A program made the translations under genes and the position numbers. Below the pieces are notes generated by a model. It had not been told where the DNA came from. It made no database searches and was given only the letters and a program-made list of their open reading frames with translations. Positions 23,185 to 34,960 of a stretch of DNA of 64,000 bases are shown piece by piece (position 1 is the first letter of the stretch; every line of letters begins with the position of its first letter). The stretch comes from Molanna angustata (taxonomy: Eukaryota > Arthropoda > Insecta > Trichoptera > Molannidae): contig OY754972.1 in NCBI GenBank assembly GCA_963576475.1, positions 35,982,978-36,046,977 on the forward strand, in the 5' to 3' direction.

Positions 23185-24134
23185 GGCCCAGTATTTCAGT
23201 CGGCCCTTAGGAGTTTAACTCAAGTTTAACAAAAATATTGCGTATTTCAGTACCTAATCTTCCCTTAAATACGTCACTAAACGACAAATATTTAACTCAA
23301 CGTTTCTGGCGGATCGCTTGTCTTAATCTTGAGTTAAGTATTGTTTCTAGTCTTTTTCGCCAGGTGGCGTACTAATCGCCGCACGCTTTAATGTTTTATT
23401 TCATTTTATACTACAAATAACTATGCATAATAATTATAATCATGATTTATTTTTGTTGTAAAAATAAAATACTTGATATAGAAGTGGTTCATGTATTTAA
23501 TATTTATTTTCTTTTTTACATAATTATGATGTATTGCCTGACAACAAACGAAATAAACTGTCAGCCATAATGAAACGTCAGGCACGCAACTTTATTTTTG
23601 CGATGTTTTTTTCATCCCACTTTTTAAATTGATCCATCCTGTTTCTATATATATATATATATATATATAATGTGTATTCTTAAATTTTCTACATAAGACA
23701 CTATTTTACCATTATCACTTAGTTCCATATCCATCTGTAAAATGTACATACATTTTGCATTGAAGTACCTACTACGTACGTAGTACATATTCAATGACAT
23801 TTTCTCACTACAATGTTTGATTTTAATTAAAAAAAACATCGATCGGTATAAAAAATTGAAAAAGTAACATGCTGTGTAATGAAACAAATAAAATAATGTG
23901 TTGTTATAATAATAAAATAATATTTAGTCACAGCTTCGCGTCACGTATCATTTAAGGTTATTACAATTTTGACAGATGCGTTATAGACAATAACCATAGA
24001 AAAACGTAAAATATATCTATAGTTGAATATTACGTAACTGACGTTTCATTTTCCGAATGAAATTTAATCTTCCCTAAACTTTTAACTTGGATTACCAAAT
24101 CCAACGATTTAAGGGCCAACTGAAATCTCGGGCC
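23185..24134. mobile_element. PIF/Harbinger-like MITE, copy 2 (longest)
   Basis: The left end GGCCCAGTATTTCAGTC and right end GGGCCAACTGAAATCTCGGGCC are inverted, and TAT flanks both sides (23182-23184, 24135-24137). It shares the interior of 26524-27109 but carries about 360 bp extra, including an (AT)n run at 23647-23669. Non-coding. Confidence 0.75.
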
Positions 24135-24305
24135 TATGTGACTGCAACTTTATCAACTTCTATTTTCCTTTTTGTCACTGTATTGTTTCCATCTCTTGCC
24201 TTAAGCGAGACCAAAGATTAATATATGGTAAGACGGTTACAAAACACATTATAAACTAGAGATTTTTTTCAACTTATGACTACATCAATAGAATAAATAC
24301 AAGTA

Positions 24306-24570
24306 TTTCTTTATACTTCTTCTTCTTCATTTAGTAGACCTAGCTGTTGGACTGTTATTCAAAAACTATACCTCATAAGATGACCAAGTCCAACTATCCT
24401 TCCATGACTCGGGTGGTCTTCTGCAAGTCTATCACTGTCCATTCTGGCTACGTGGTCTCTCCAATGTCTTCTTCTGGATCTACTCCACCAAACGATATCC
24501 TTTTCTTATTTCAATGTTACGTACACGATCTCGGAGAATTTTTCCCGTGATTGACCTTAGAACCTTAATT
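24306..24570 (-). mobile_element. Decayed non-LTR RT C-terminus with GAA tail
   Basis: The minus strand reads KVLRSITGKILRDRVRNIEI and, in a shifted frame, RRRHWRDHVARMDSDRLAED, the W-DHV-RM block of RT C-termini. It ends in an interrupted (GAAGAA) tail at 24306-24330. 5' truncated and frameshifted. Confidence 0.65.
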
Positions 24571-25484
24571 TATTTATATAATTTCTAAAATAAGTATGTC
24601 GGTTGAGTCAGGAATTACTTATTGATATTTTTAAGAAGTGTGTCACTTATGAATGCAGTTTGAAAAAAATTATCGACGATGAGCAAAAATCGCGAACGTA
24701 TCGTAAACTCATAAAAAGATTTCCGATTGTAAACTTGGAATGCGCCTTATTATTCCCAAAAAAAATGTACCTAGGTATATAAATTTGCTAGCATAAATCA
24801 ACCAAAACTATATAATATTTGACTTATACATCACAAATCTTGAAAGTATAGCTACTAAATACGTTATATGTAAGGAATTAAAGAATTTAAATTTTTCACA
24901 TGCTATTATTTTTTTATTAATTTATAACAAATCTCGTTAAGTACAAAAATATTCGTAAAGTACAATAAATTTGAAAAAATATAATCAAAAATAAATGTTC
25001 AGAGTCATTGGCTTCGTATGGATGAATCCACTTCACTATTAAACTCCTCATATATTTCGATTCTATGCAATTATTCTAGTCTGGCAAAATGTATTTTAAA
25101 TGAAAATCTTTTCAAAAAATTCACCGTCTCTTAAAGTTTGATTTGGCCACAAATTTCGGGTGAGTTCACTTAACCGAACTCAAGTCCTTCAGGGAATTAA
25201 AACAAATATATATCAGCCGTATCAGGGGGATGGAGGATGGGGCCTCAGCGCATGCGGACAGAGCTGTCACTTCAGTCTCAAAAAATGGACTTTGAGAATT
25301 GGTTTGAAATTAAATTGAATAAGTATCAAGAGTGTAGTATTGGCCACAATCCGTTTGTTTTGTACTAAAATATTAGATCTTTAGAGTATTTGATCGTAAC
25401 CATGGAAACAAAAATAAAAAAAATAATATGAAAAATCAAGTCAGGTATTGGTAATTAGTATGGAATTTCAAACATTCTAGTAAG
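24571..25484. other. No gene seen
   Basis: No recognised feature. A short GC-richer patch at about 25220-25280 has no match elsewhere in the window. Confidence 0.35.
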
Positions 25485-25712
25485 AATAGGCGTGATGACA
25501 GTAAGAAAAAATCATTGAAATTATGATTTTATTAGATAAAATATGTTATAAAGATTTGAAAAAATATATTTATTTTCATTTTAAAAGAGCGAATAATATT
25601 AATATTATTAAAATAAAAATACAAAATATGTTTGTCCGCCATTTTATGTGAAACACCAATCAGAGCGCATGACGTCACCATATTGTCACTGTCAATTGTG
25701 TTTGTTACTGTC
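25485..25712 (+). repeat. Dispersed direct repeat, copy 1
   Basis: About 225 bp matching 26118-26345: AGGCGTGATGACAGTAAG, AATCATTGAAATTATGATTTT, GTCCGCCATTTTATG and AATCAGAGCGCATGACGTC. Direct orientation, spacing about 635 bp. No TIRs found, and it is non-coding. It may be one transposon family inserted twice or a local duplication. Confidence 0.65.
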
Positions 25713-25807
25713 AACTGTTGTGTTGTTCGAAATGGCTATTTTTTTCATAACAAGCTATATGGAATATGCTGCTTATTTTTAACATGCTATTTTTATTTAT
25801 TGATTTA

Positions 25808-25835
25808 TTTGGTTTATTTGGGACAATAAACCAAA
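25808..25835. repeat. 11-bp-stem hairpin
   Basis: TTTGGTTTATT and AATAAACCAAA are exact inverses around a 6-nt loop. It sits between the two direct repeats. Confidence 0.7.
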
Positions 25836-26117
25836 TAATATCGCTATCCGCTCTATTGAATCGTTGACGCATCTGTTATAACACGCACCGAGTATTGTAA
25901 CGTGGTGGAGAATATTTAACGTTTCAGAAATAAATAACTTGGTGGCTTTCATTGCTTGATAATAAAATAAAATGATGTAATTATATTGTTTGTGGGAGTT
26001 GTACAGTGTTACATGAGGTTGAAATGGAAATACACAATGTATTATGATGAATCTAATATACATATGGGATAACTGTTATGATTCATATACATATTATGAT
26101 TAATATATTAAAATATG

Positions 26118-26345
26118 TAATAGGTGTGATGACTGTAAGAAAAAAATCATTGAAATTATGATTTTAAAAAATAAAATAGGTTATAAAGATTTAAAAAATG
26201 TTTTTTTTTTAATTTATAGGAGTGAATAATAATAATATTATAAATATAAAAATACAAAATGTGTTAGTCCGCCATTTTATGAGAAAAAACAATCAGAGCG
26301 CACGACGTCATAGTATGGTCGCGTCAATTCTTCTGATAGTCTTCA
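26118..26345 (+). repeat. Dispersed direct repeat, copy 2
   Basis: Same block as 25485-25712 with scattered substitutions and small length differences in A/T runs (GTGATGACTGTAAG, GTCCGCCATTTTATG, AATCAGAGCGCACGACGTC). Confidence 0.65.
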
Positions 26346-26523
26346 ATACAATATACGCATTAATTGTCGGTCTGGACTATGTTTATTTTGGTGTTATCGA
26401 TATATTAATATTTTAATTAGATACTTAAAACTAAAACAAATTAAATATAAATGGAACAAGTATTCATCAAAGCAAATAGTTTCAATTTACCTAGATACTC
26501 GCCTACCTATCGGGGGACACTAT

Positions 26524-27109
26524 GGGCCGGTATTACAGTGTCAGTTTAAGAGCTAAACTCAAGTTTTACAAAAATATAGCGTATTACAGTGTCCGTTTAG
26601 ACCTAATCTTCCCTCAAATACGTCACTAAAACGACAAATATTTAACTCAACGTTTCTGGCAGATTAAGTACTTAACTGTGAGTCAACTGTCATTTGCTAG
26701 GCAACTCGTGTAGTTTCAGTTTCTATCACTAGAGGCGTTAGGCAACGTGTGTAGTTTCAGTGTTGTATCGAAGGTGGCGCCACACAACAAAACAAACTGA
26801 CAGCCGTATTGAAACGAACACGGGCATTTAAAAGCATTATTTTGGTGAAAAAAATTAAATTTACCATGTTGGATAATAAAACAATGGTATTTAAAGTCGT
26901 AGCGTCCCGTTTTGTATTTCGTATTATTTGAGGTTATTTAAATTTGACAGATAATAACCACAGAAAAAGTGAAATATGTCTATAATTGAAGATTTAGTAA
27001 CTGACATGTCATATTGCACTGTAATACGGAAATGGATTCAATCTCCCCTTAACATTAATCTTGAGTTTGGCAAACTCAATGAGTTGAGGGCCGACTGTAA
27101 TATCGGGCC
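26524..27109. mobile_element. PIF/Harbinger-like MITE, copy 3 (best preserved)
   Basis: Left GGGCCGGTATTACAGT and right GACTGTAATATCGGGCC are inverted, with TAT target duplications at 26521-26523 and 27110-27112. Close to 7145-7761 along its length. A 3-bp duplication with a GGCC-type TIR fits PIF/Harbinger. It is non-coding, so it would need a transposase in trans. Confidence 0.8.
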
Positions 27110-29392
27110 TATGTTAATTGTATTTTGTATGTAACTTAGTTTTTATTGAATAAATAAATAAATAATGAACGCTCGCAACGTATGGTAAACTAATTTAGTT
27201 TTAGTATTCTACAATTTTGTCACGCGATGGTGAGCTGACGAACGTTCGACATGTTATGATGCTGATCACTGCCAAACTAAACTAGCAAGCTATATTTTTT
27301 TCATGCAATGAAGCGATTTGCGAAACGACGGCGATTACGCGAAGCATGCGTTTTAAAACATCGTTACAATTTTAGCAGCATACGAATTATTACATAGCGC
27401 TCGTTATTTGTATTGTGTTCATAACAAGCTATATTTATCTGCTATCGTTATTTTTAGCAATAGCAGCCATAGTAGTTATTTTTCTGCCTGTCTTAACTAC
27501 TCTTAACTAGAATGGAACTTTTGATGGTCGGATATTTCTTTGCGTCGAACAAAGACTTTTGTTCATCAGAATTTCGAAACGTAAAAACTTAATAATAAGT
27601 ACATATAAGTACTTTATTTATCTGTAATTTAAATACAACTTACATCTCGAAAATCGATAAAATATGCTCCTTCTTCTCTCTACATTATGTGTTCATAAGC
27701 TAAAAACATACGCGGGAAACTTATGATGGCCTATTTTGACGTTTGGACATTAATGAAGTTCTTTATATGCTTATTGCCTAAATAATGGTAAATATTATAT
27801 TATTGAGAGCTAAAAGTGGGGGAACAAATACTGTACTTCATTGTAAACGCGTACTTAATAAAATTCACTTGTGTCTCGCCGTGCGAAATTTAATCACTTA
27901 TTTCTCTTTTTTTTCGCGTGGGACGAAAACAAATACCTCAGTAGGTGTTTTTTTCGTCGTGTTTGTACATTTAGGGACCGCACAACACTTATGCACTTTT
28001 GAATTGATTATAAATACACAAATCGTCTTAGAACACATATATTACATATAGTAGTGATATGCAGTTTACGATACCATGACGTCACCGTCAGGGTCGGCAG
28101 CCGCCATGATACTACAAGCTTTTTTTGGCGTAAATGTCAAATTTGATTTTAAAATGGCGATTTTTGCTACTAAACCTTTATTTTATGTAGAAATGTATAT
28201 ATATTTGAAAACAGTGAATGCGTAAAAACATCGTGAGATAGTTTTTCAAAATTAGTCATCATGCCTATTATGTAGGTACCTACATAATTCGAATTTGATT
28301 TATAACAAATTCCCTCATAGATAGTCAGAAAGTAGTTTATTTGAATGTCATATTCTGTGTGTAACCATGGAAACGGAAACCAACAGAATACGTCAGAAAA
28401 ATCGAATATACGTGAGAAATTATGCATGTTGCTTTATTAATAATAAACAGAGTTCTAAAATTTATATTTTAAAACTGGCTTACATTACTTCTCCCTTGCT
28501 ATAATATCCCAACTCTTTGTCTGTGCCGACTGTTGGGGTCTTATGATACTAATAGGCTGTCCAAAATATTAATTTTATCCATGTTCTTCATGATTCAGAA
28601 CCCAGACATTAAATGAATACGTAATACATATCGGGAAAACGATCAGTTGGTATATTATTAAGCTGTAGAAATTAAATGACGCTCATAGGGCTTACACAAA
28701 TCGCAAACTGATACCATATTTTAGACAACACCACTGTGAATAATCATTATCTCCTCAATATGATCCTATTCAAAACGTAGATTAACACACAAATCCAACA
28801 TATTTTTACCAAAAGTTTGTTAAGAATAGGGTGGTTAGATTAGTATTTATTTATTATTGTGACTCGCGTGAGCGAGTTGCATTATACATTGAGTGACAGT
28901 ATGTTCGGCGCCGTGCACATATACCATTTTAAATATGTTCGCGGAATTCGCACGTTTATATTACAGACAAGTGTAGTGAACCATTATTGATCAAGTGACG
29001 TGACAAAAAATATTGAACAAGTGACGTGACAAAAAATAAGGAGACAGCTGGCATATTAAGTCCACTCCCTACAAAACTTTTCCATCTTTTCCAATCTGTT
29101 TCTTCTGCCGATATCGCACACCTGGTATTATGCAAACAGTATACCTTTTGAGATATAGGTATAATAAAAAGTGAAACAGGAGTTTCATTAATATCTTTTT
29201 TTTACAAATTCTTCTGTGCGTGTGTACGACACTGACATCGAAAAAACAACGAGCAAAATATTTTTTTTAATTGTTTATTAATTTATAAAATTTACATTTG
29301 GTTGTATTATTTTTGCACTAAACTGTATAAACAGTTTCTCAGTGCAAGCTCCTCTCGTACACTGCAATATACATATATTCAAAATCTTACAC
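27110..29392. other. No gene seen
   Basis: Short reading frames only, up to 88 codons, without recognisable domains. A patch at about 28070-28170 (CATGACGTCACCGTCAGGG, GCCGCCATGATACTAC) is GC-richer. CAAGTGACGTGACAAAAAATA is tandemly duplicated at about 28993-29038. Confidence 0.35.
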
Positions 29393-30090
29393 CCCTTTTA
29401 GGTGACAGTTGCCGCCTCTGTGGGACATCTGCATGCACGGTTAGACATATCTTGGCCGGCTGCAGGGTTCAACTATAGGAGGGAAGGTTCTCATACAGAC
29501 ACGATAAGGTGCTTGAAATTGTGAGAGAGGCTTCCAGCCTTGTGGTGGCAAGAGCAATCAAAGGATTAACCACATGGAAACAGTCAGTTGTAACATTTGT
29601 ATAACCGGGACAAAAAGTTAGACCTACAACACAGAAATTAATATCAATAATGGGGAAGTCAGATGACTGGAATATCCAAATGGATACGAGAACAGAGAGA
29701 TATAACCTTCCGAAGGAGATCTGAATCTCGTCTCTTAGGCCTGACTTGACAATTTACTATCTTTCGTTGAAAATAGTTATTTATGTGGAGCTGACACAAA
29801 TATTCCATGGGACACAAATATTCCCAAAGACCACCAATACAAACTAAACAAGTACAAGGAACTGCATGGTAGGTAAACAGTTCAAAATGGCTTTAGCACG
29901 AATATATATGCTGTATAGGTGGGGGCGAGAGGCCTGCCCGCAAAATCTTTATATTCCTACTTTAAAGACCTGGGTCTCCCTAGAGGTAAAATAAAAGAAC
30001 TTTTGAATCGGGTAGTAAAAGCAGCATTATCCGGATCCTATTGGATTTGGTGGCGCAGAGGAGTGGAGTATCAGTCGGAGATTGGTGAGT
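29393..30090 (+). mobile_element. R2/R4/Dong-group retrotransposon C-terminus with restriction-like endonuclease
   Basis: CRLCGTSACTVRHILAGC gives a C-X2-C-X8-H-X4-C knuckle, followed after a stop by EGRFSYRHDKVLEIVREAS. Further on, about 29720-29790 reads SSLRPDLTIYY and KIVIYVELTQIF, matching the RPD...ELT core of a PD-(D/E)XK restriction-like endonuclease. The frame near 30030 gives SYWIWWRRGVEYQSEIG as the C-terminus. Several stops and frameshifts break it; the RT palm is absent. The knuckle-then-endonuclease order is that of REL-bearing non-LTR elements; the exact clade is uncertain. Confidence 0.75.
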
Positions 30091-30240
30091 GAGTGGTGAG
30101 CGTGACTTGAGTCATAAAGGGGCCCTTTAATCCCGCATACATGGTCGCAATCCCATGTGGCCCGCCTGTTCTGGCTGGCTGGTACTCTGGTCGCCTGTGC
30201 TCGTGGGCCTGGATTCATGAATCCAGTGAAACCAAGATTG
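30091..30240 (+). mobile_element. Probable 3' UTR of the REL-type element
   Basis: A GC-richer block directly after the coding remnant (GGGGCCCTTTAATCCCGC, GGCTGGCTGGTACTCTGGTC). It is unlike the AT-rich surroundings, so I attach it to the element above. This is inference. Confidence 0.45.
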
Positions 30241-30279
30241 CCTTTCTCTTTTGTATTTTATCATGTGTCATGCTTGCTT

Positions 30280-30345
30280 TTATAAGGTAATGCACACCCA
30301 TACACCTGTCGCTGGTTACCCCATATCGTGGGATATGCCGTGGTG
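30280..30345 (-). repeat. Short dispersed repeat fragment
   Basis: TAATGCACACCCATACACCTG and the block around GTTACCCCATATCGTGGGATA match, reversed, the block at about 39340-39385 and, less well, 41640-41690. Family unknown. Confidence 0.45.
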
Positions 30346-31439
30346 GTGTGTGGTTATTTTTTTGTTTGCTGAACCACCTAATAGCAGACATACTAACGTT
30401 CGGGCAGGACAACGTCTGTCGGGTTCGCAAGTTTATAACAAGAACCATTAAAATCGTTACACAAATAATCTCCATGCTCGTTGTATTTGTTGTATATTTT
30501 TTTATTCCACTTGTCTGTCTGTCTGTACTGGAATTGTTCTATCGATTGATCAACTAACTTGCTGACCAGTCAGATCCCTGAATCTTTCAACAGAATATGT
30601 GTATTCCCGATGACAATACAGGTTAAATAAGCTTTGCGTTTGCAGCTGGACGCAAATAAAATTTGAATTTTATTTGGTAAGATGCAACAATGATATTTTA
30701 CTGAGTTTACATTGTAAAAATAGTTGAAATCGTCATAATATAAATATACGTAAGGAAAAGTTATTAATTGAATAATCGAATTGGCTAGTGAAAAATCCAT
30801 AACAAACTGAATATGTGAAGAAAACTTTGAAAAAGGTGAGCTTATTTTGTACTTGTTTATGATTTGGTAACCTACTCAAAATATGTAGGTAAATCTCAAA
30901 AAAAACATTTAAACTTGTATATTTTATTTCCTAAGCAAGAACTTGTAATGCAAATTGTGCGCATTTATCTTTAGTGTTCTCTTAAAAGGGGTTTTCTTAT
31001 GAAATATTTCGAAATGTTTATACAGATCGGAAATTTCATCTCCTTCACCGTCCTACATTCTGAGTTCAAAATATCATGTTTCACAACCTTTAGGTACTAC
31101 CACTTTTCTTGAAACACGACCTTTTACCACATTCCTATATAGTAATATAATATTGTATTATGTATTTGGTTGAATCTTTAACCGACCGATATTTCTAAGG
31201 AAATAATATTTCATTCATCTCAATATTTATATAAAATGAATCAGCTAAATACCATAAATATGGGTCCAACTTTATGGGTAATACTTAGCCGTTTTTTTTC
31301 TTTTCAACCCCCAGTCATATTTGTAATAAGTCATAACATTGGAAAAAATAGTCAACATAAAATACAAAACTTCAGACCCTAATTTGATCGGACCATCCCA
31401 AAGATGACTTCAAGAAAAATGATTTCTCTGGGCTGGTAA
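30346..31439. other. No gene seen
   Basis: Short frames only; no motif recognised. Confidence 0.35.
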
Positions 31440-31505
31440 CATTGGTTAGTTAGAAAAAATTGCCATATGGCAGTAAACTCGCCACTCGCGCAGGGTGCAA
31501 GGAAG
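31440..31505 (+). mobile_element. SINE2 tail fragment
   Basis: ATTGCCATATGGCAGTAAAC and CTCGCCACTCGCGCAGGGTG match the tail of the SINE2 copy at 19995-20165 in the opposite orientation. The head is missing. Confidence 0.55.
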
Positions 31506-31519
31506 TATAACAAAAAATA

Positions 31520-32093
31520 ATTTAGTTCCAGAATTTTGAATTTTTATTTCAGTTAGGTGTTATCAACTGCTCAATTTTTACATTAGGTATTTTCCATAAA
31601 CTAGAACGCAACAAATTGGTATTATTATAGACAAATACAAAAACTCAAATTAATTTTTTTTTAAATTCCAAAGTTTATCAAAATAATTTTATAAAGAAAA
31701 AAATTATTATAAATTTACATGTTTACCTGCTTATATTTGCAAAGTTTTGAAAAATATCGAAAACACAGGACAATTTGAACAATGTGAACAATTTTTAAAA
31801 AAAATAATGGCTGTATACACTACATATTATCTACGGGCACTCTCAAAAGTTTGATACTTAATCTCCAAACATACAAACATACCATCATGCTGTTTTCATA
31901 ATCTGGGTAGAAAAAAGGACTGACCTCCATACTATTGTATCCTGACATACATACCTTCATGTTTTATATAGAAAACAAAATATCATAAAATATTCAATAA
32001 TTTGGATTTATGGGTTTATTGTTTGGTACGTATTCTTCAATTATACACAATATCGCTATCGATAGTTGTATCTCATGTGTTACATGCAACTAT
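31520..32093 (+). mobile_element. HINE-A 3' half
   Basis: Begins inside the body (AGAATTTTGAATTTTTATTTCAG) and runs to the 3' end with ATCGATAGTTGTATCTC, the CATGT-GTT-ACATG hairpin and CTAT in place of CTAG. 5' truncated and moderately diverged. Confidence 0.75.
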
Positions 32094-32424
32094 TATATAA
32101 AGACATATGCACCAAGCCGACTATATCCAGCAACATTTTGTACATTGACGTTAAATCATTAATTTGTTTCCGTTTTAGCAATGAGAAACAAGATTCCTCA
32201 ATTTTATCAAAATATCCGGATATTAATCATTGAATTTTCACATTTATAACAGGAACCAAAGGAAATGAGATTGGATCATAAACCTTACAATTTGTTTCAT
32301 TTCCTTGAGAAATGCTAACAATTCTCTATCTTACATTTTCAATATCATGGATTTAAGTGGCTTGAAATGGCGTGAACAAAATATGTTGATTTATGTACTC
32401 ATGTTTTTTATTGTTTTTCGAGTA
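32094..32424. other. No gene seen
   Basis: AT-rich spacer; nothing recognised. Confidence 0.3.
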
Positions 32425-32492
32425 TGTCGATGGCAGAACGATTACTGTCCTGGACTAAAAATACTGTGAGCCCGAGTTCAAATCCTTCTTCT
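32425..32492 (+). mobile_element. tRNA-like SINE head fragment
   Basis: GATGGCAGAACGATTACTG followed about 30 nt later by the B-box-like GAGTTCAAATCC. The layout resembles the remnant at 900-1010. Weak evidence. Confidence 0.35.
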
Positions 32493-32569
32493 AAGGATTA
32501 TGTTTGCCTATAGCACAAACATTCACCTATATTTTAGGAAATATTTATGTACCTACTTGCTTCAAGAAC

Positions 32570-33969
32570 ATGAACCCTTCTAATCGAAAGCAGATCACGC
32601 CAAGCGACCAGGTTAAATACCTTGGAATTATAATACACAAGGGATTAAACTGGAAACAAAACGTGGATCACATAACAAATAAATCTAGTTTTTTGCAGAA
32701 GGACCTTTGATAAATCATGGGGACTCAAACCCAAAACCCTGTACTGGGTCTACACCACCATAATTAAACCAACCATCACATATGCTGCACTGATATTGTG
32801 GCCAAGAACCAAACTTATATTCTGCAAGAACCAGCTAAGTAGGTTACAGAGACTTACATATATGGGAATAACAGGTGCAATAAGAACAACACCAACAGCT
32901 GCTTTAGAGGTCCTTCTTGGCCTTCCACCCCTTCAAATAGTGATTGAGGCAGAGGCGAGGCTTGGACTATACAGATTAGTTTGTAATGGCCTTTGTAGCC
33001 ATAAATATATACAAAGAACTGGACTCATTACTGCAAATGAGTCAGACAAAATGTTACCTAGATATCACTACCAAAAACCATTCACAGTCAATTACCCTCC
33101 GTACGAATAATGGGATGGGAATATAAACCAAAAAAGCAGGGATTGATCTGGTACACTGATGGATCAAAAACCAGCGAGGGCACTGAAGCAAGGGGGCATT
33201 GCTGGGGAACCAAAATAATTTTTTCATGTAGTCTTGGACAATGCCCAACTGTGTTTCAGGCAGAAGTTTATGCAATCATAGTGCATGTGAGAATATAAAT
33301 AGGAACTACAAAAACAGGAACATTTATATTTTATCAGACAGCCAGGCAGCCTAGAATCATCATACCAGGTTACATCAAAACTGGTATGGAACTGTCTAAA
33401 GTACCTTGAATGACTAGGCGAATACGAACAAAATACATCTTGTATGGATACCTGAGGAAAAAGGTATAGAGGGAAACGAGAGAGCAGATAAGCTAGCCAA
33501 AAAGAGATCAGGGCTACCTTTCATAGGACCTGCACCAGTAGTTGGCCTATCTGCAACTACGGTGAAAAAATCGATTAAAGACTGGAAAACATTTCAACAA
33601 AGAGAATTCTGGAAAGCCAGTTGTGGACAACGACAGACGAAAGAATTCATTGAAGGGTCCTCTAAAAAAAGGACAAGGAAGCTGTTAAATCTCAGCAGAG
33701 AACAGTTGAGAACAATGACTGGTTTATTCACTGGTCACTGTCATCTGAAATGACACCATTTCATTATGGGGATCGCTGATGAACCAAACTGTAGAAAGTG
33801 TCAACAAGAGGAAGAAACAGCTTCACATGTAATCTGTGAGTGTCCAGCTCTAATGGAATCCAGACATAGATACCTGGGAGTCTTTATACTAAGACCCAAG
33901 GACGTGGGAGGCATCTCAATCTGTAAAATATGGGAATTTATTCAAGAAACCGAACTGCTATTGAAATGA
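32570..33969 (+). mobile_element. I/Jockey-group retrotransposon: RT thumb, RNase H and CCHC end
   Basis: Three frames carry collinear pieces. First is the RT end (VKYLGIIIHKGLNWKQNVDH, then MWPRTKLIFCKNQLSRLQRL and ALEVLLGLPPLQIVIEAEAR). Next is an RNase H domain with all four acidic residues: WYTDGSK (Asp at 33158), FQAEVYAI (Glu at 33262), LSDSQAA (Asp at 33336), GNERADKLA (Asp at 33487). Last is TGLFTGHCHLK and CRKCQQEEETASHVICEC, a C-X2-C-X8-H-X4-C knuckle, stopping at 33969. Frameshifts fall near 32708, 33110, 33298-33420 and an in-frame stop at 33751. The catalytic palm is missing; inactive. Confidence 0.85.
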
Positions 33970-34076
33970 TAACCTTAAAGGTAGGTGCACAATAGATCGA
34001 ACATGGTCACAGTGCAGGGGCGAAAGGTCCCACTCCTATCCAATAATAATGCTCCAAGGACAAATATGAGGTATTT
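33970..34076 (+). mobile_element. 3' UTR of the RNase H-bearing element
   Basis: A short GC-richer stretch (GTGCAGGGGCGAAAGGTCCC, CCAATAATAATGCTCC) directly after the stop codon. The end is placed where sequence shared with 56770-57060 begins. Confidence 0.45.
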
Positions 34077-34281
34077 TTTGACAAACTATTGAACATCTCA
34101 ATAGAGACGAAGTTGGAATATTATAGTACAACCAGGAACTCGAGGCACCTACAGGGCTTACGACCTGTCATCTGCTGGTTTACGTGGTCACTTTATGCGC
34201 TTGCGCAACGTTCACCAATTATGCCTTACTGACTACCCTTATCAATACAAATTTTGAAAGTTCTAATGAGTAACAAATCAC
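34077..34281 (+). mobile_element. Non-LTR 3' end (family of 56537-57060), left part
   Basis: Matches 56785-56990: ATCTCAATAGAGACGAAGTT, ATGCGCTTGCGCAACGTTC, then GAGTAACAAATCAC. The match is broken at 34282 by the hAT-like MITE and resumes at 34869. The coding part is only the last 30 or so RT residues. Confidence 0.75.
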
Positions 34282-34504
34282 TAGTGTCCGACCGAAGCTT
34301 CGGCTTCGGCTTCGGCCAAAAATAACCCGAATTTTCGGCCGAAGCCGAAGCTTTTTGTCAGCCGCTAAAAACAGTACCAAAAAGTATGGATAATCGGTAA
34401 ACCAGGGATAGAGGACCCCTAGGGTTATCCAAAAACCTCAATGTATGTTCTATTATTTTTTGTCGTTTTCGAGTTATAATTTTTTTTCGAAGTTGCCACA
34501 TTCT

Positions 34505-34630
34505 ACAGGCTTGTGATATTTATCATCTCATAGATCCAGACTGAAAACACAAATAAAAACTGTGTCTCCACTGGGAATCGAACCCAGGACCCATGACTCA
34601 GTAGTCAGATATCATACCAACTGAGTCACG
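34505..34630 (-). mobile_element. SINE1 fragment inside the hAT-like MITE
   Basis: Reversed SINE1: CAGGCTTGTGATATTTATC, GATCCAGACTGAAAACAC, then B box (GGGAATCGAACCCAGGACC) and the A box region (CCAACTGAGTCACGAAAG). It is the head half; the 3' part is lost. Confidence 0.8.
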
Positions 34631-34778
34631 AAAGCCGATTATTCATTATTTTAATCGATTTTTTTTTAGTAAAATCAAACGACCCATGACCCTTGGCTCG
34701 GTAGTTAGATATCTAACCAACTAAGTCACGAAAGCAGATTATTTATTATTTTAATCGATTTTTTTAGTAAAATCAAAC
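34588..34778. repeat. 93/98-bp tandem duplication spanning the SINE head
   Basis: 34588-34680 and 34681-34778 are diverged direct copies, each from GACCCATGAC to GTAAAATCAAAC, with CACGAAAGC, GATTATT and TATTTTAATCGATTTTTT between. The duplicate contains only the tRNA-like head plus MITE sequence. Confidence 0.8.
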
Positions 34779-34868
34779 TCCGGCTTACGACTTTACGACT
34801 TAGGTTACGACTAATGCCGAACAATCGGCTTCGGCTTCGGCCAAAATCTGACCTTCGGTCGGACACTA

Positions 34869-34960
34869 CAAATCACCTGAAAATAGGACATTACATATTA
34901 CTATTGCTATCTATGAAGTAACGAAGAAACCCTCTGGTAACGCCATCTATTGAGCGATTG
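34869..34960 (+). mobile_element. Non-LTR 3' UTR, right part
   Basis: Continuation of 34077-34281 after the hAT-like insertion (CAAATCACCTGAAAATAGGA, ATCTATGAAGTAACGAAG), collinear with about 56982-57055. Confidence 0.7.

Larger units (their letters stand above)
34282..34868. mobile_element. hAT-like MITE, 587 bp
   Basis: A perfect 16-bp TIR: TAGTGTCCGACCGAAG at 34282-34297 and its exact inverse at 34853-34868. The target duplication is CAAATCAC at 34274-34281 and 34869-34876. The related retrotransposon at about 56980 carries a single uninterrupted CAAATCAC, giving an empty-site comparison. Subterminal GGCTTCGGCTTCGGCC runs form further inverted repeats. An 8-bp duplication is diagnostic of the hAT superfamily. 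The interior has no transposase; it holds SINE1-derived sequence. Confidence 0.9.
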
